Shown piece after piece: positions 1-7,902 of a stretch of DNA of 64,000 nt; positions within the stretch are counted from its first letter, which is position 1, and the number at the start of each line of letters is the position of its first letter. The stretch is from a bacterium (GTDB lineage Bacteria; Eisenbacteria; RBG-16-71-46; CAIMUX01): positions 248,001 through 312,000 of the forward strand of contig JAUIHP010000001.1 of NCBI GenBank assembly GCA_030431975.1. Direction: 5' to 3'. The translations under genes were made by a program, and so were the position numbers. Below the pieces are notes generated by a model, which was not told the DNA's origin, made no database searches, and saw only the letters and a list, made by a program, of their open reading frames with translations.

Positions 1-111
1 AGGCCGTGTTCGGTTGCACTATGATCTCCGGAGCCGAGTGTCCAACCCTCTCTATCGGCCGCCTGAGACTAGTGGAGCGTTGGCGCTTTGTCCAAGAAAG
101 GGGCTCACGCG

Positions 112-1297
112 ATGACGAACCGGCGTCCGGTCCCAGTGAGCATGCACAACTTCGGCGTTGCAAGAAGCCCGCACATGCCGAGTCTCGTTCTGGGCTACAT
201 AGCCGTGGCACTCTTGACGTCATCTCTCGGAGCCGCCGTGAGAGTCTTTCATCACGGTGACTTCACCGTATCCAGCTGGCTAGCCCCTACGTTCATCGCA
301 TCCTACGATCTCGAGTTTTTTGAAGAGAAGTATCGTTGGGACGATGCTGTCCCCCTTCGATCTCACGATTCAAGGAATAGACACCGCGGCGCTCGTCAGC
401 ATGATTCTCAGCTCCGTTCTCTCCGGCTTGTTTCTCGCCGAAATGACAAGGGTCGGCGCGCTCTCGTCGTGGACGGCCCGTGCAGCAATTGTCGCGTTCG
501 TCTCACCATGCCTTTTCTTACAGCTCGGCTACGACTTTGGCAGGCTGGACCACCTCAACTCCGGGATATTCCTGATCACGCTTGTCTTGCTAAGAAGACA
601 AGCTCCCCCTGCAATTGCCGCAATCCTGGTTGCGTTTGCCACCCTCAATCATGAAGCGTTCGTGCTCCTTCACCTGCCCACGATCGTCGCCGCGGCACTC
701 TGGAGTGACACGGTTCCAGCGCGGCTCATGATCCTCACCATCCTGCCCGTCTCCGCCGGCTTGTTCACGGTCATCATGTTGTGGGGTGGTGCTTCCGGGG
801 CCACCGTTGGATACCTGGAGGCATCGGCGTTGCGGATTGGATATCCGGAGGAGGCTGTCGCCTCGTCTACGGCGGTCTGGCGATACTCTCTCGCCGACAC
901 CGTGCGCCAAACATTTGACTACTACAAGACTACCCGCGGACTGGGTTACACCATGTTCTATCTAGGTGTTCTTGCGGCTGCTGTCGCGAGCTATGTCTCT
1001 GGCCTCGATCGGTTCGTCACCCCAGGAATCCGAAGATGTCCCGGCCGGGAACGGCTACTTTACCTCGCGCCGCTCTCACCCGCGCTCATGTTCCTGGTTG
1101 GCCTGGATGGCGGGAGATGGTCCTGCGCCTGCCTACTCGACCTCATTGCTATGCTGGTCTATCTCTCATCCTCCCGCAGACCGCCCCCCGGCGGCGGCGT
1201 CCAGTTTCCCGCCTGGGTGTACTTCATTCCACTCATCGGCCCCGTAGGCGTGACGAGCGCGCTCCCACTGATCGGAGAGTTGGTGCGCCGCATGTAG
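112..1297 (+). CDS. Polytopic membrane protein interrupted by a one-base frameshift
   Basis: The reading frame opens at ATG 112, with AAGGGG about 9 bases upstream. It runs through a first hydrophobic segment (LVLGYIAVALLTSSLGAA) and then breaks at the CCCCC run at 351-355. Removing one C joins this frame to the downstream one (DAVP then FDLTIQGIDTAALVS) and gives one 394-residue protein ending at 1297. The downstream part has about eight hydrophobic stretches and polar loops with conserved-looking GRLDHLN and NHEAF motifs, resembling integral membrane enzymes or polymerases of surface-polysaccharide assembly. I cannot assign a family. As written, only the part from TTG 320 or ATG 344 could be translated. 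The break could be a sequencing error, a true mutation or a slippage site. The convergent neighbour at 1461-2684 is separated by a hairpin. Confidence 0.6.
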
Positions 1298-1394
1298 GAA
1301 CGGGGTCTACTCGGGATTTCGAGTCGCGATAAACAACTCCCTGCGGCTGCAATCGAGGGACCAACCCCCGAGCGTTTCGGGTCAGATACAGGAA

Positions 1395-1428
1395 TGGCGC
1401 GAACTCTGGAAACCCATCGTTCGCGCCA
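1395..1428. terminator. Hairpin between convergent genes
   Basis: A perfect 10-bp inverted repeat, TGGCGCGAAC (1395-1404) with GTTCGCGCCA (1419-1428), encloses a 14-base loop in the gap between two convergent genes. Its position suggests a bidirectional terminator. Neither side has a clear T-run, so function is inferred from position only. Confidence 0.45.
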
Positions 1429-1460
1429 CTCGAGATTCAGACCTCTACAGGACTGGAAGT

Positions 1461-2684
1461 CTAAAAGCCGTGCCGTCCGGGACCCCGCATTCCGTGACCT
1501 CCGGCGACTCCACGCTCCAACACATCCTTGAGCGACTCGGCCGCCTCCGCCTGATCCTCATCGAGCACCGCACGGATCGCAGTACGAGCCTGATCACGAA
1601 TCGCCATCATCTGGAACGCCGCGACCTGCGCATCGGTATCGCCGGATGCAACGGAACGGAGCACGGCGACCCGGTCACCGACGGTCCCGTTGAGAATCGA
1701 ATCGACCTGACGGGCCTGATCGTCACTCAAGTCGAGGGCTGCCGACATGAGCGACGCTCGCTGCGAAAGCTGCTCGGGCAGTCGTTCGATCCGTGAGTCG
1801 ATCCTCCGCTCCATGTGCTCGGCCTTGCGGGACTCGAGCTTTGTGAGCTGCTCTTCACTCAGGACCCCGAGGAGTTCGGCGCGGGCGTTCTGCGCAAGTG
1901 CGGTCGCCTCGCTGACCGCAGCGTCGGCGGACTTTGCCTCGTCCCGGACGGCCTCGTGAAGCGCGCGGAACTCGTCACCGTACTTTTCACGAATGCTGTG
2001 CAGCTGGTCCATCTGCTCGGGCTCGAGCCCGAAGCGACGGCCGAGGAACCGCTGACCGACACCGGCCTTTCCATCCGAGGACTGACTCTCCAACTTCTTT
2101 TGTTTGCGGTTGGCCTGATCCCCGCGGGATCCGCGATGACGGTCGCCCCGCCCCTCGCGCCATTGTGCGCGCATCTGGTCGGCGCGCGCACTCATGCTCT
2201 CTTCCAACGACTGCGCCAGCGTCACAAACTGGTCCCGATCGAGGATCTCGGCCGAACGCTGCAGAAACTCCTGAAACGGCCTCGGTCCGTCGAGCGCGTC
2301 GTCGAGCTTCCCACCGCGCATGCGTCCGCCCGGTTCACCCGGTGAACGCTCGCTCCGGCCGCGACGTCCGCGTTCGCTTTGGAAGCGCTCCCGGGCGGCA
2401 GCCCAACGCTCGCGACGCTCGACGAGACCGCTTTCCAAATCAGAGAAGGCGTCGGCAAGTTGTGCCGTCTGTTCCGTAGAGAGGCTCAACTCCCCGGCCA
2501 GTTCTTCCATCCGTAGATCACCGATCCATGCGCCGACTTCTGCCGAAGCCATCGCCTGGGGACCGAGGAGCGATTCCTCCAACGTCGACTCTTCCGAGCA
2601 ACCGGTCATTGAAAACGAGGAGGCACCGACCACCAGAATGGCGGCCAGGCTCGATACGTTGAGATTCTTACTGTGCCGTCTCAC
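1461..2684 (-). CDS. Lipoprotein with LTxxQ-type (Spy/CpxP-like) motifs
   Basis: This is a 407-residue exported lipoprotein. I place the start at GTG 2684, directly after AAAGGAGGTC; the frame also extends upstream but lacks that signal. A hydrophobic signal ends in the lipobox MTGC. The mature part is highly charged and helical, rich in Arg, Glu and Gln, with a basic low-complexity stretch (GRGDRHRGSRGDQANRKQK). It carries three spaced LTxxQ-like motifs: LSLSTEQTAQL, FGLEPEQMDQL and LDLSDDQARQV. That motif defines periplasmic helical-hairpin chaperones and stress sensors of the Spy/CpxP/ZraP type, but those are usually about 150 residues, so this looks like a tandem or expanded version. The C-terminus is Gly/His-rich (GGHGMRGPGRHGF), which might bind metal. 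The gene diverges from the protease at 3129. Confidence 0.7.
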   Translation of the reverse strand: MRRHSKNLNVSSLAAILVVGASSFSMTGCSEESTLEESLLGPQAMASAEVGAWIGDLRMEELAGELSLSTEQTAQLADAFSDLESGLVERRERWAAARERFQSERGRRGRSERSPGEPGGRMRGGKLDDALDGPRPFQEFLQRSAEILDRDQFVTLAQSLEESMSARADQMRAQWREGRGDRHRGSRGDQANRKQKKLESQSSDGKAGVGQRFLGRRFGLEPEQMDQLHSIREKYGDEFRALHEAVRDEAKSADAAVSEATALAQNARAELLGVLSEEQLTKLESRKAEHMERRIDSRIERLPEQLSQRASLMSAALDLSDDQARQVDSILNGTVGDRVAVLRSVASGDTDAQVAAFQMMAIRDQARTAIRAVLDEDQAEAAESLKDVLERGVAGGHGMRGPGRHGF

Positions 2685-3128
2685 GACGACCTCCTTTGTT
2701 CCAGACTCCCTGGATGGCGCCCCCATTGTCGACGAACCCTCGATCGCTACCATCCCATTTTGGATTCATATCAAGCTACGGGCGGGTTGCGTCAGAATTG
2801 TGTCAGCGGCACGACAAAGTGCCATCAACGCCAAAACCTGTCGGTAGAGTTTTTTCTCCCAAGTCGGCTGAATCCGACCGTCTTTGAGCCATTCGCCCCG
2901 CGAACCTCTTTCCCGCCAAGTCCTTGAGGCATTTGACGGCGCTGTTTGCTCTCATTTGTCGCCACCCGGTACAATTACGACACGTGCAGTGAACGTCCCC
3001 CCTCTGCGGACCGGCTGGAGCCGGATCGCGGAATCAGACATCCGGCCCTCGGGCCCCAGATCGACCGTCATCCCGTCCGCAGGATGCAAGGACTTCGACG
3101 GATCGGATCAAGGAAGGAAAGACCTCTC
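2685..3128. other. Divergent intergenic region with a candidate promoter
   Basis: This 444-base gap separates the divergent lipoprotein and protease genes. It contains the candidate promoter listed at 2946-2975 and a T-rich stretch near 2850. I see no convincing short gene or RNA in it. Confidence 0.5.
2946..2975 (+). promoter_or_regulatory. Candidate sigma-70-like promoter for the protease gene
   Basis: TTGCTC at 2946-2951 and TACAAT at 2970-2975 are separated by 18 bases. The -10 matches TATAAT at five of six positions; the -35 matches only at TTG and the final-C half is weak. The predicted start site leaves a leader of roughly 145 bases before ATG 3129. Confidence 0.35.
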
Positions 3129-6101
3129 ATGCGTGCCACTCGCGCCCTTACAGCTGGCGTTGCCCTCACTGTCCTCGCCGGAACAGCTCATGCCGACGCC
3201 ATGCAGAATTCCCTCAGCGAAACGCTGACACCCCAGCGGGTCATCGTCAAACTGCGCCCCGAGATTCAGGGGAACGTTCGCTCCACCGCGACCGCCGCGG
3301 GTCGAACCGGAGTGGCTTCGCTCGACACACGGCTGGCCCGGATCGATGCGCAAACGATCCGCCCCCTCTTCAATATGGACGTGAATCCCGAGGCCAAGCG
3401 GGCTGCGGGGATGGACCGCTTCTACGTCGTCGACTACGGCGCGCCGTTGCCTCCCAACCAGGCCATGTCCCTGGTCGCGGGGCCGGAACTGGAGATGGCC
3501 GAGCCCGAAGTCGTCTATCGCAAGATGGTGACTTTGCCGGATGACCCGGACTTCGACGAGCAATGGTGTCACATCAACCCCGTCTTCCCTTTCGGTTGGA
3601 CGGAGGACTGCGACGGTGACACGCCGATCGCGTGGGACTACGAGACAGGCGATCCGAACCTGATCATCGCCATCATCGACAGCGGCGTCGACATCGACCA
3701 CCCGGAATTCGAGGGACGGACGGTCGACGGTTGGGACTTCGTCAACAACGACGACGATCCGGCAGACGACGAGGGACACGGAACAGCTTGCGCCGGCATC
3801 GCCGCAGCGTCCGGTAACAATGGAGAGGGAATCGCCGGTGTCATGTGGGAAGGCTTGATCATGCCGGTCAAGGTCCTGAACGACGAAGGTGAAGGCGCAT
3901 CGAGCTGGGTCGCCAACGGCATCGAGTTCGCCGCCGACAACGGGGCCGACGTCATCAGCCTGAGCCTGGGAAGCAGCTCCCCGTCAGGTGCGATCCAAAC
4001 TGCGGTCAACTACGCGTTCAATACCCAGGGAGCCATCCTGTTGGCCGCCACGGGGAACGACAACAACCCGACCATCGGATACCCCGCGGCCTTCGCCAAC
4101 TGCATGGCCGTCGGCGCCATGTCCCCGTGCCTCGAGCGAAAGAGCCCGAGCAGCTGCGACGGCGAGGGTTGGTGGGGATCGAACTACGGAACGGGAATCG
4201 ACTTCGTCGCTCCGGGCGTGGACATGTTCACGACCGACGTAACCGGCGGCGGCGGCTACACCATCTTCGACTACTTCTCGCAGTTCAACGGAACCTCGTC
4301 CGCAACGCCGTACGCTGCGGGCGCGGCGGCACTCGTCTGGTCGATGTACCCGTCACTGACCAACGCGGAGCTGCGCGATCTTTTGCGCAAGTCGGCCACC
4401 GACATGGGCGCACCCGGCTATGACCTGGAGACGGGCTACGGCCACGTCAACCCGGCCAGCGCCATTCAGGCCCACGGACTCATCGATGCCACAGGATCAC
4501 TGGCCGGCGCGGCCGTTTCGCGCGGGGTCAGCTGGGGTGATGTCGACGACGACGGGGACGCTGACCTCTACATCGTCAACGACGGTTCGGCAAACGAGTA
4601 CTACCGGAACGACAACGGAACCTTCGTCGACGCCACGACCGGGCTCCTCGCCGACGCGGGCTCCGGCTACAGCGCCGTCTTCGGCGACACCGATGGAGAC
4701 GAGGACCTCGATCTCTACATCGTCAACGACGGGATCAATGTCTTCCTGCGTAACGACGGTGGAACCTTCGTCGACGCGACCGTCGCGCCTTTGAACAATG
4801 GTGACGCGGGCACATCGTCCTCGTGGGTCGATTATGAAGGAGACGGCGACCTCGACCTTTACGTCGTCAACGACGGTACCGAGAACAAGATCCTCCAGAA
4901 CGACGGATCCGGAGTCTTTACGGACGTCAGCGCGCTTCCCCTTGGCAACACGCGTGCCGGGAAAGGTGTCGCCTGGACCGACTATGACAACGACGGAGAT
5001 CAGGATCTCTATCTGGTCAATGACGGACCGAACCGACTGCTTCGCAACGACGGTGGCGGAGTCTTTTCCAACGACACCGGCGCACTCCTCGATAACCTGA
5101 CCGGTCACGGTACCTGCTGGGCGGACGTCAACAACGACGGGTTCATGGATCTGTTCGTCGCGAACGCTGCCGACGGAAACCGCATGTGGATCTCGGACGG
5201 AGCCGGAACCTGGACCGACCTGGCCGCCGGGACGATGATGGCAGAGACCTACGACACGCGCGGATGTACCTTTGCCGATCTCGACAACGACGGCTACGAA
5301 GACCTCATCCTGACCAACTTCAATGGAGCCAACTCGGTCTACCGAAACGAAGGCGGAGTCAGCTTCACCAACATCGTCGCACTGGGCCCGGCTGCGAACG
5401 ATGGACAGGGTCAGGGCGTGGCCGCCGCTGACTACGATTGCGACGGCCAGATCGACTTCTTCGTCGCGAATGCCGACGGGGCAAACGTCCTCGTTCGCAA
5501 CGACCAACCGGCCATCCATCACTGGATCCAGCTCCGCCTCCACGGCGTGACCTCGAACACCGGCGGCATCGGCGCCCGGGTCCAGATCGTCGCCGGCGGC
5601 GTGACCCAGATCCGTGACGTCCGCGCCGGCGCAGGCTACCTCTCCCAGAACGAGGCGACCGTTGCTTTCGGATTGGGCAGCGCCACGATGATCGACGAGA
5701 TCACGGTGACCTGGCCGAGCGGTGTCGTCGATGAAGTCGAGAACTTCGACATCGTCGACACCAAGATCGATTTCATCGAAGGCGAGGGCGCAGCTACGGA
5801 CGCACCCGAAGGACCGCGGGTCCTGCAGGATGTCCTGGCTCAGAACTCTCCGAATCCCTTCTCACTCGAAACGGCTATTCGCTTCCGGCTGGAGGAGCCG
5901 TCCTCGGTCCGACTCGCGGTCTTCGGTGCGGACGGCCGCCGGGTACGCGCGCTGGTTGACGGCCCGAAAGAAGCCGGGGAGCACCTGGCCTTCTGGGATC
6001 GACGGGACGACACCGGCGCCACGGTTGCAGCAGGGGTTTACTTCTATCAGATCCAGGTTGCGGGAGTGAGTGAGTCGCGACGGATGGTCGTGGTCGAGTA
6101 G
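3129..6101 (+). CDS. Secreted subtilisin-like protease with FG-GAP repeats, UnbV/ASPIC domain and FlgD-type tail
   Basis: This 990-residue protein starts at ATG 3129 after AAGGAAGGAAAG. A signal peptide covers residues 1-22, followed by a pro-region to about 140 (with RVIVKLRPE) that resembles fervidolysin-type propeptides. The S8 peptidase domain has Asp184 in IIDSGVD, His217 in GHGTACAG, oxyanion Asn310 in ATGND and Ser390 in NGTSSATP, so the catalytic set is complete. Residues about 465-795 contain repeated D-x-D-x-D-G/DLYIVNDG calcium-type FG-GAP/VCBS units forming a predicted beta-propeller. About 797-880 is an UnbV/ASPIC domain (GIGARV, TWPSG). Residues about 904-990 are a FlgD-type Ig domain opening NSPNPFS and ending in a basic, hydrophobic strand. 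This is an extracellular protease, probably surface anchored or sorted through the tail, though the sorting route is not shown. Confidence 0.93.
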   Translation: MRATRALTAGVALTVLAGTAHADAMQNSLSETLTPQRVIVKLRPEIQGNVRSTATAAGRTGVASLDTRLARIDAQTIRPLFNMDVNPEAKRAAGMDRFYVVDYGAPLPPNQAMSLVAGPELEMAEPEVVYRKMVTLPDDPDFDEQWCHINPVFPFGWTEDCDGDTPIAWDYETGDPNLIIAIIDSGVDIDHPEFEGRTVDGWDFVNNDDDPADDEGHGTACAGIAAASGNNGEGIAGVMWEGLIMPVKVLNDEGEGASSWVANGIEFAADNGADVISLSLGSSSPSGAIQTAVNYAFNTQGAILLAATGNDNNPTIGYPAAFANCMAVGAMSPCLERKSPSSCDGEGWWGSNYGTGIDFVAPGVDMFTTDVTGGGGYTIFDYFSQFNGTSSATPYAAGAAALVWSMYPSLTNAELRDLLRKSATDMGAPGYDLETGYGHVNPASAIQAHGLIDATGSLAGAAVSRGVSWGDVDDDGDADLYIVNDGSANEYYRNDNGTFVDATTGLLADAGSGYSAVFGDTDGDEDLDLYIVNDGINVFLRNDGGTFVDATVAPLNNGDAGTSSSWVDYEGDGDLDLYVVNDGTENKILQNDGSGVFTDVSALPLGNTRAGKGVAWTDYDNDGDQDLYLVNDGPNRLLRNDGGGVFSNDTGALLDNLTGHGTCWADVNNDGFMDLFVANAADGNRMWISDGAGTWTDLAAGTMMAETYDTRGCTFADLDNDGYEDLILTNFNGANSVYRNEGGVSFTNIVALGPAANDGQGQGVAAADYDCDGQIDFFVANADGANVLVRNDQPAIHHWIQLRLHGVTSNTGGIGARVQIVAGGVTQIRDVRAGAGYLSQNEATVAFGLGSATMIDEITVTWPSGVVDEVENFDIVDTKIDFIEGEGAATDAPEGPRVLQDVLAQNSPNPFSLETAIRFRLEEPSSVRLAVFGADGRRVRALVDGPKEAGEHLAFWDRRDDTGATVAAGVYFYQIQVAGVSESRRMVVVE

Positions 6102-6143
6102 TGGGTTTGAGGGAGCCGTCGGAAGGCGGCTTCGACCACATGA

Positions 6144-6302
6144 TCACGCACGCGATGCCTTCGGCGAGTCGTTCTTGGGCTCGGAAACTCCGGTCCCGCA
6201 GCTGTCGCTCATTCAGGTCGGAACACCGAGGCGCGGCAGAATCACGGCCTGAAGCAGGATCCATAGCGCGAACAAACCGACGACAAGTAAAGCGTCATAC
6301 AT
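6144..6302 (-). CDS. Candidate single-pass selenoprotein with in-frame TGA (Sec) codon
   Basis: An ATG at 6302, with AAGGG about 6 bases upstream, opens a frame encoding MYDALLVVGLFALWILLQ, then AVILPRLGVPT, then TGA at 6215-6213. The same frame continues MSDSCGTGVSEPKNDS to a second TGA at 6146-6144. Read through with Sec at codon 30, the product is 52 residues: a very short N-terminus, one membrane helix (about residues 5-23), a Leu-Pro-Arg-x-Gly-Val-Pro-Thr-Sec motif, a Cys five residues after Sec and a charged tail. The Sec/Cys pair next to a membrane suggests a redox or metal-binding site. A SECIS-like hairpin lies at the right distance (see 6179-6202). Without Sec insertion the product would be a 29-residue membrane peptide. 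The family assignment is not established, and no selA, selB or selC gene is in the window. Confidence 0.5.
6179..6202 (-). promoter_or_regulatory. SECIS-like hairpin downstream of the in-frame TGA
   Basis: In the transcript, numbering from the base after UGA, positions 11-13 GCU pair with 32-34 AGC, G14 is bulged, and 15-19 CGGGA pairs with 27-31 UUCCG (one G-U). The 7-base loop is CCGGAGU. The loop begins 19 bases after UGA and contains a GG pair. Bacterial SECIS elements recognised by SelB lie just downstream of UGA as a short stem with a bulge and a G-containing loop, so the geometry fits. I folded it by eye only. Confidence 0.4.
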
Positions 6303-6464
6303 GTAAGGCCCTTGACCTCCGCGTCTTCCCAGTAAGCGAACCACCTGGTTTGGATGCCGCAGAGTTGCAAACCGTTACCCCCGGGGACGCACGCACAAGA
6401 CCTGGCGCCGCCCTCGAAACAAAGTCTTGAGCGGGCTTCGGATCGAAGGGCCGGCTTCGGACCC

Positions 6465-7588
6465 TCATTGACCGCGGCGGCTGGATCCAAACGCCTTCTT
6501 CAACTCGCCCCAACCCCGTCGGACCACCGGCGATGGAACGCACATCCCGTCCGAAGCTCCCAGAGCGACAGAGCAGTCCTCGAGCCCCTTGTTTTCGAAC
6601 GGCCGTCGAAGCGGAGAGTCCGACTCAAGGTGGAAAGACTCGTCCTCGTCACAAAACAGCGGATCGACCTCGAACAAACGCCCACGCCAGGCTCCCAGTA
6701 GCAGGTGCCGATGATCGCCCTGTGGTTGTCCCAGAACGCGTTGCAGAAGCATCGATCTGCGCCGGTCGTGTAGACAGCAACGGCGTCATTGTTGGCAAAA
6801 CTGCAATTGAAGATTCCACCGTCGGAGCCCAAGTCTCCCGTGAAGACACTATCGTCGGACTTGTTTCTCACGAAGGTGTTGTTCACGAGTCGAGTCCCGG
6901 CCAATCCAAAGACGGCGGCGCCTGTAATCGCTTCGTTCGAATCGAACAAACAGCGCCGAATCTCGACGTTCCCCTCCGCCGCGACTGCGCCGCCGCCACA
7001 GTATCCACTCCCCCACGGTCCGCCGAACATCGTGCTGTTGCTCCTGAACACGCAATCCTCGACAAGAGCGCTCAAGCCCGGCAACGTCGCCGTGACAACG
7101 ATCGCGCCACCTCCAAGTCCTTCGCCCAACCGTGTCGCATGGTTGTTCTCAAAGTAACAATTCTGAACCAGGCAGTCCTGGATCTGTATCAAGCGGCAAG
7201 GGAGGGGAAACCCACAAACCTCGCAGTTCTCGACTACTACCGACTCGGAATCGAAGAAGTGGAGAGCTGAAAAGTCACGGCCTTCGAATCGAAAGCCTCG
7301 AATGACTGCGTCAACCGGCTGGATCGACCCGACCGACTGTGGGACTGTCGAGTCCGGACCTGCAGAGGCCAGAAGGACGATGTCTCGTTGAAAGTAGACC
7401 GGCTCGGAGTAAGTGCCTGGGAGAACCATCACGGTATCACCCGAGGCCGCCGCATCGACCGCCTCCGCCACCGAAGCATAGTCAGATCCGCCGTCGGGCG
7501 ACACGGTCAGCGTCGCTCCCAGCGACTCGGAACCGACCGTAATCGCAAGCGCAGCCAGGAGCGCGAAGGGTAACGAACTCCGACACAT
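6465..7588 (-). CDS. Exported right-handed beta-helix protein, frameshifted near the C-terminus
   Basis: The start is ATG 7588, followed by a signal peptide (MCRSSLPFALLAALAITVG). The mature protein opens with the typical TLTVSPDGGSDYASVAEAVDAA segment of DUF1565/pectate-lyase-like beta-helix proteins (a GDTVMVLPGTYSEPV strand follows), then runs through solenoid turns with N/D/C-rich corners (VVENCEV, VQNCYFENN, RCLFDSNEA, NTFVRN). Near 6676-6678 (AAA on the plus strand, TTT in the gene) the frame slips. Adding one T joins GTCYWEPGVGV to LFEVDPLFCDEDESFHLES, the usual closing motif of such proteins, and the repaired protein has 374 residues and ends at 6465. As written, the frame continues to 6500 with an unrelated tail. 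It is probably extracellular; its ligand is unknown. It could be a sequencing error or a decayed gene. Confidence 0.65.
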
Positions 7589-7902
7589 GACCACCCCGAT
7601 GACTTCGCCCAAACGCAGCACGCGACCTCGCCGTCCAGCCGCCGGTTCCAGCGGCTCGTTGCTAGGGTACCGCACTCCAGTCGTGCTGGTCTGTACCCCT
7701 TCGACCGCCTTCATCGTCGGCACCTCATTACGCACTCCCCGGGTCACCATCGCGCTTCGGACACATTGCCCTTCATTACTACGTACGCCCCCCGGGCCGG
7801 GGTAGTCGTCGACCCTTCCCTGTGCGACTATACCGCCATTGTAGGTCATCAACAGTGGCACCGGATTGGCAGAACCGTGCGCTCATCGAACTCGGAGGTC
7901 TT
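7589..7902. other. Divergent intergenic region
   Basis: This 314-base gap separates the divergent beta-helix and receptor-like genes. Open frames cross it on both strands, but I find no initiation signals or recognisable product. Promoters for both flanking genes presumably lie here, though I cannot identify them with confidence. Confidence 0.4.

Noticed and set aside
1-111. Partial gene at the left edge
   Set aside because: No frame shows a recognisable product or signals before ATG 112; treated as upstream region.
5839-6101. C-terminal tails as proof of a type IX secretion system
   Set aside because: The NP-x-P/FlgD-type domains resemble T9SS-sorted tails, but no T9SS component is in the window and the domain alone is not diagnostic.
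6144-6212. Second ORF starting at the ATG right after the TGA (TGAATG)
   Set aside because: It would be only 22 codons, has no ribosome-binding site of its own, and ignores the continuity and hairpin; kept as the alternative to selenocysteine read-through.
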